Source: Geomonas propionica
GTDB taxonomy: Bacteria; Desulfobacterota; Desulfuromonadia; Geobacterales; Geobacteraceae
Direction: 5' to 3'
NCBI RefSeq assembly: GCF_016458235.1
Contig: NZ_JAEMHK010000012.1
Coordinates: forward strand, 1 to 64,000
Length of the DNA: 64,000 nt
The stretch's first letter is position 1. Each line of letters begins with the position of its first letter. A model generated the notes under the pieces. The model saw only the letters and a program-made list of their open reading frames with translations. It was not told the DNA's origin and did no database searches. The position numbers and the translations under genes were made by a program. Shown piece after piece: positions 62,472-64,000 of this stretch.

Positions 62472-62902
62472 CGTTTTTCCCCGTTGTCGGCACAACCGCC
62501 GCACAGTCCATTCAACTGCAGGATGTGCGAGAGCACCTTCCCGCCGTTGCGCTTGGACACCTCCTGCTCCAACGCTTCGATGCCGCAAGCCGGGATATCC
62601 TCGACCTTGCGGCAGGAGAGACAGACGAAGTGGTGATGGTGCTCGCGGTTGCTGCAGAAATAATAGTAAAGCTGGCGATTAGGATGGATCACCTTGGAAA
62701 GGACGCCGCTTGCGGAGAGTTCCTCCAGGTTGCGGTACACCGTGGGCAGGCCCAGCCGGTCGAACCGGTCCTTCAATCTCTTCCACAGCTCCTCGGGACT
62801 CGCGTACCCCGGCTCCGCCTCGAGCATCTCGAGGATCGCCAGCCTTTTCGGCGTCGCCTTCATGCCGGCAGCCTTCAAGGCCGTTGCGTGACGCTGGTCC
62901 AT
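62468..62902 (-). CDS. zur: Fur-family regulator, probably Zur
   Basis: 144 aa. Winged helix (TPKRLAILEMLEAEPGYASPEELWKRL, LPTVYRNLEELSASGVL) and the metal sites REHHHHFVCLSCRK and CGGCAD. First gene of zur-znuA-znuC-znuB, all overlapping, so it probably represses its own zinc-uptake operon when zinc is plentiful. The ATG at 62902 has AGGCAGG just upstream; the frame is open to 62947 across the operator, so the longer form is rejected. Confidence 0.88.
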   Translation of the reverse strand: MDQRHATALKAAGMKATPKRLAILEMLEAEPGYASPEELWKRLKDRFDRLGLPTVYRNLEELSASGVLSKVIHPNRQLYYYFCSNREHHHHFVCLSCRKVEDIPACGIEALEQEVSKRNGGKVLSHILQLNGLCGGCADNGEKR

Positions 62903-62910
62903 ACCTGCCT

Positions 62911-62935
62911 CTAAATAGAAATGATTTCGTTTTAG
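62911..62935. promoter_or_regulatory. Zur-box-like palindrome
   Basis: CTAAA-ta-GAAATGATTTC-gt-TTTAG, symmetric about 62923, located 9 nt before the zur start codon and overlapping the end of the promoter. Fits a Fur-family dimer site and autoregulation. Confidence 0.75.
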
Positions 62936-62961
62936 AATAGCCAGCATGGCCTTCTTGTCAA
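62934..62961 (-). promoter_or_regulatory. zur operon promoter
   Basis: On the minus strand TTGACA (62961-62956), 16-nt spacer, TATTCT (62939-62934), partly covered by the palindrome. Confidence 0.6.
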
Positions 62962-63201
62962 GAAAAATATTGTAATTAAAAGATGCTTTGCGTTAAGATT
63001 CCAGCGCTTCTGGTGATATGGCCGATATTTTCACTCTTTGACGGTGACGCCGGCGGCATAATTAGAAGCACTGAACACCGTTACCTCGCTAGATCAATTA
63101 GTTGTATGCCTAACCGTTGCGCGGGGCGCCCTTGGCGTTTGTATTGCATCCTCTAAACAGCTGTAGCTATGCAGTTATTTTATTTAGGTGGGCGGCGTCA
63201 C

Positions 63202-63936
63202 ATGCAAAACGGAACCTACAACTATAAGGACTACTTCCAACTCGGCCAGAAAGCGCGGGTCGAAGTGGCGTTATCGGGGGACACGGTTTTCAATGACGGC
63301 GCAGTGGTCACCGCGATAAACGATGCCGAGGTCCGCCTGCGGCTCTCCCGCGAGAAACTCCCCGACGGGGTGTTGCTGCGCCGGGAAGCGCCGCTGGTGG
63401 TCCGGGTCGGCGTAGGCGGCAACAGCTATCGCTGCAAAGGGGTGGTGCTGGATGACCATGGCGAGGAAGACCTGCGGGTGGGCTTCATCGATCGGGTAAC
63501 CCCCGAGGACCAGAGGGAGTACTTCCGTCTTGGCACCGACATCCCGGTGATCCTGTTCAATGTGACCGCAGGCACCGCCGAGGAAAGCGGCACTGCCGGG
63601 CTACGGGTGGCGACACAGAGCAGCCTGCCCAGGATCGTCAACATCAGCGGCGGCGGGTTGCGCACCGAGACCGAGATGGAGATGACGCGGGACGACATCG
63701 TCTATGCCACCTTCCACCTTCCGCTGCCCGAACCGAAAGTGGTGCCGGTGGTCGCCCAGGTAATGCACTGCGAGAAGATCACCAGCGGCGACCGGATGGT
63801 CCACAGCGCTGGGCTGCGCTTCATGCACATCAACGAGAGGGATCGCGACGCCATCGTCCGTTTCGTCTGCAACGAGGAGATCAAGCGTATCAGGCTATGC
63901 CGCAAGGATTTCTACTCGCTCACCAACGCTTCGTAA
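63202..63936 (+). CDS. PilZ-domain protein with YcgR-like N-terminal domain
   Basis: 244 aa. N-terminal YcgR-like beta domain (residues 1-110), then PilZ with the cyclic di-GMP-binding R-x3-R (REYFR in DQREYFRL) and N-x-S-G-G-G (NISGGGLRTE). Likely a cyclic-dinucleotide effector for surface or motility traits. The ATG at 63202 is preferred, but the ribosome site is weak and ATG 63169 remains possible. The gap before it (62962-63201) shows no gene. Confidence 0.82.
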   Translation: MQNGTYNYKDYFQLGQKARVEVALSGDTVFNDGAVVTAINDAEVRLRLSREKLPDGVLLRREAPLVVRVGVGGNSYRCKGVVLDDHGEEDLRVGFIDRVTPEDQREYFRLGTDIPVILFNVTAGTAEESGTAGLRVATQSSLPRIVNISGGGLRTETEMEMTRDDIVYATFHLPLPEPKVVPVVAQVMHCEKITSGDRMVHSAGLRFMHINERDRDAIVRFVCNEEIKRIRLCRKDFYSLTNAS

Positions 63937-64000
63937 CGGAGGCCGGCAAGCCGCCGATAAAATTTATGTAATGCCGCAACTGACAAGGCCAACCGTACCC

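Overview
The window looks like a chromosomal segment of a Geobacter-like bacterium (Geobacterales, Desulfuromonadia; the exact genus cannot be read from here). The grounds are very large multiheme c-type cytochromes with mixed CX2CH and CX4CH haem motifs, a GC-rich housekeeping background, hrcA-grpE-dnaK-dnaJ under a CIRCE element, a complete Tol-Pal operon and Geobacter-style intergenic repeats.

Region 1 (1-24190, all minus strand) is a cytochrome locus read right to left. It holds a 24-haem secreted protein (20555-24190), a 27-haem protein (17573-20452), a 56-haem protein built from a higher-order tandem repeat (10830-17429), a 665-aa Ig-like protein with one CX4CH motif (8739-10736) and a 2714-aa fibronectin/Ig-like protein with ten haem motifs (581-8725). 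By hand count this is about 118 haem motifs in 23.6 kb. At the left edge (1-131) a near copy of the first gene of the locus begins again, so the locus is probably one unit of a duplicated array.

Region 2 (24760-30295) is a tRNA-Thr(CGT) gene followed by a 5.5-kb AT-richer integrative element. The element is bounded by a 49-bp repeat of the tRNA 3' half, with a tyrosine integrase, an AlpA-type regulator, integrase arm-type repeats, an unrecognised protein with two zinc-cysteine modules (HNH-like), a membrane protein, and two small ORFs coupled to the integrase.

Region 3 (30296-31786) holds a DUF3332-type lipoprotein between two homologous short minus-strand transcription units. Each unit has a promoter-like box, an (AGCT)3 tract, a strong Shine-Dalgarno sequence with AUC where a start codon would be, and an intrinsic terminator. 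These have no obvious known counterpart.

Region 4 (31787-64000) is mostly housekeeping: an M23 peptidase, gpmA, a class A PBP, a PLD-like protein, the dnaJ/dnaK/grpE/hrcA heat-shock cluster, hemW, a nitrilase, tolQ-tolR-tolA-tolB-pal-cpoB, a Tat component, nadA, a gamma-carbonic-anhydrase-like protein, an EndoIII/MagIII-like glycosylase, a TraB/GumN-like membrane protein, a NUDIX CoA pyrophosphatase, rpe, rsmB, a thioredoxin-like protein and a cardiolipin synthase. It continues with a six-TM GGDEF protein, a zur-znuA-znuC-znuB zinc-uptake operon with a Zur-box-like palindrome, and a PilZ protein. The GGDEF protein has Thr at the guanine-recognition position that is Asp in ordinary diguanylate cyclases. 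That makes it a candidate cyclic AMP-GMP (Hypr) synthase, which is of interest beside cytochrome genes.
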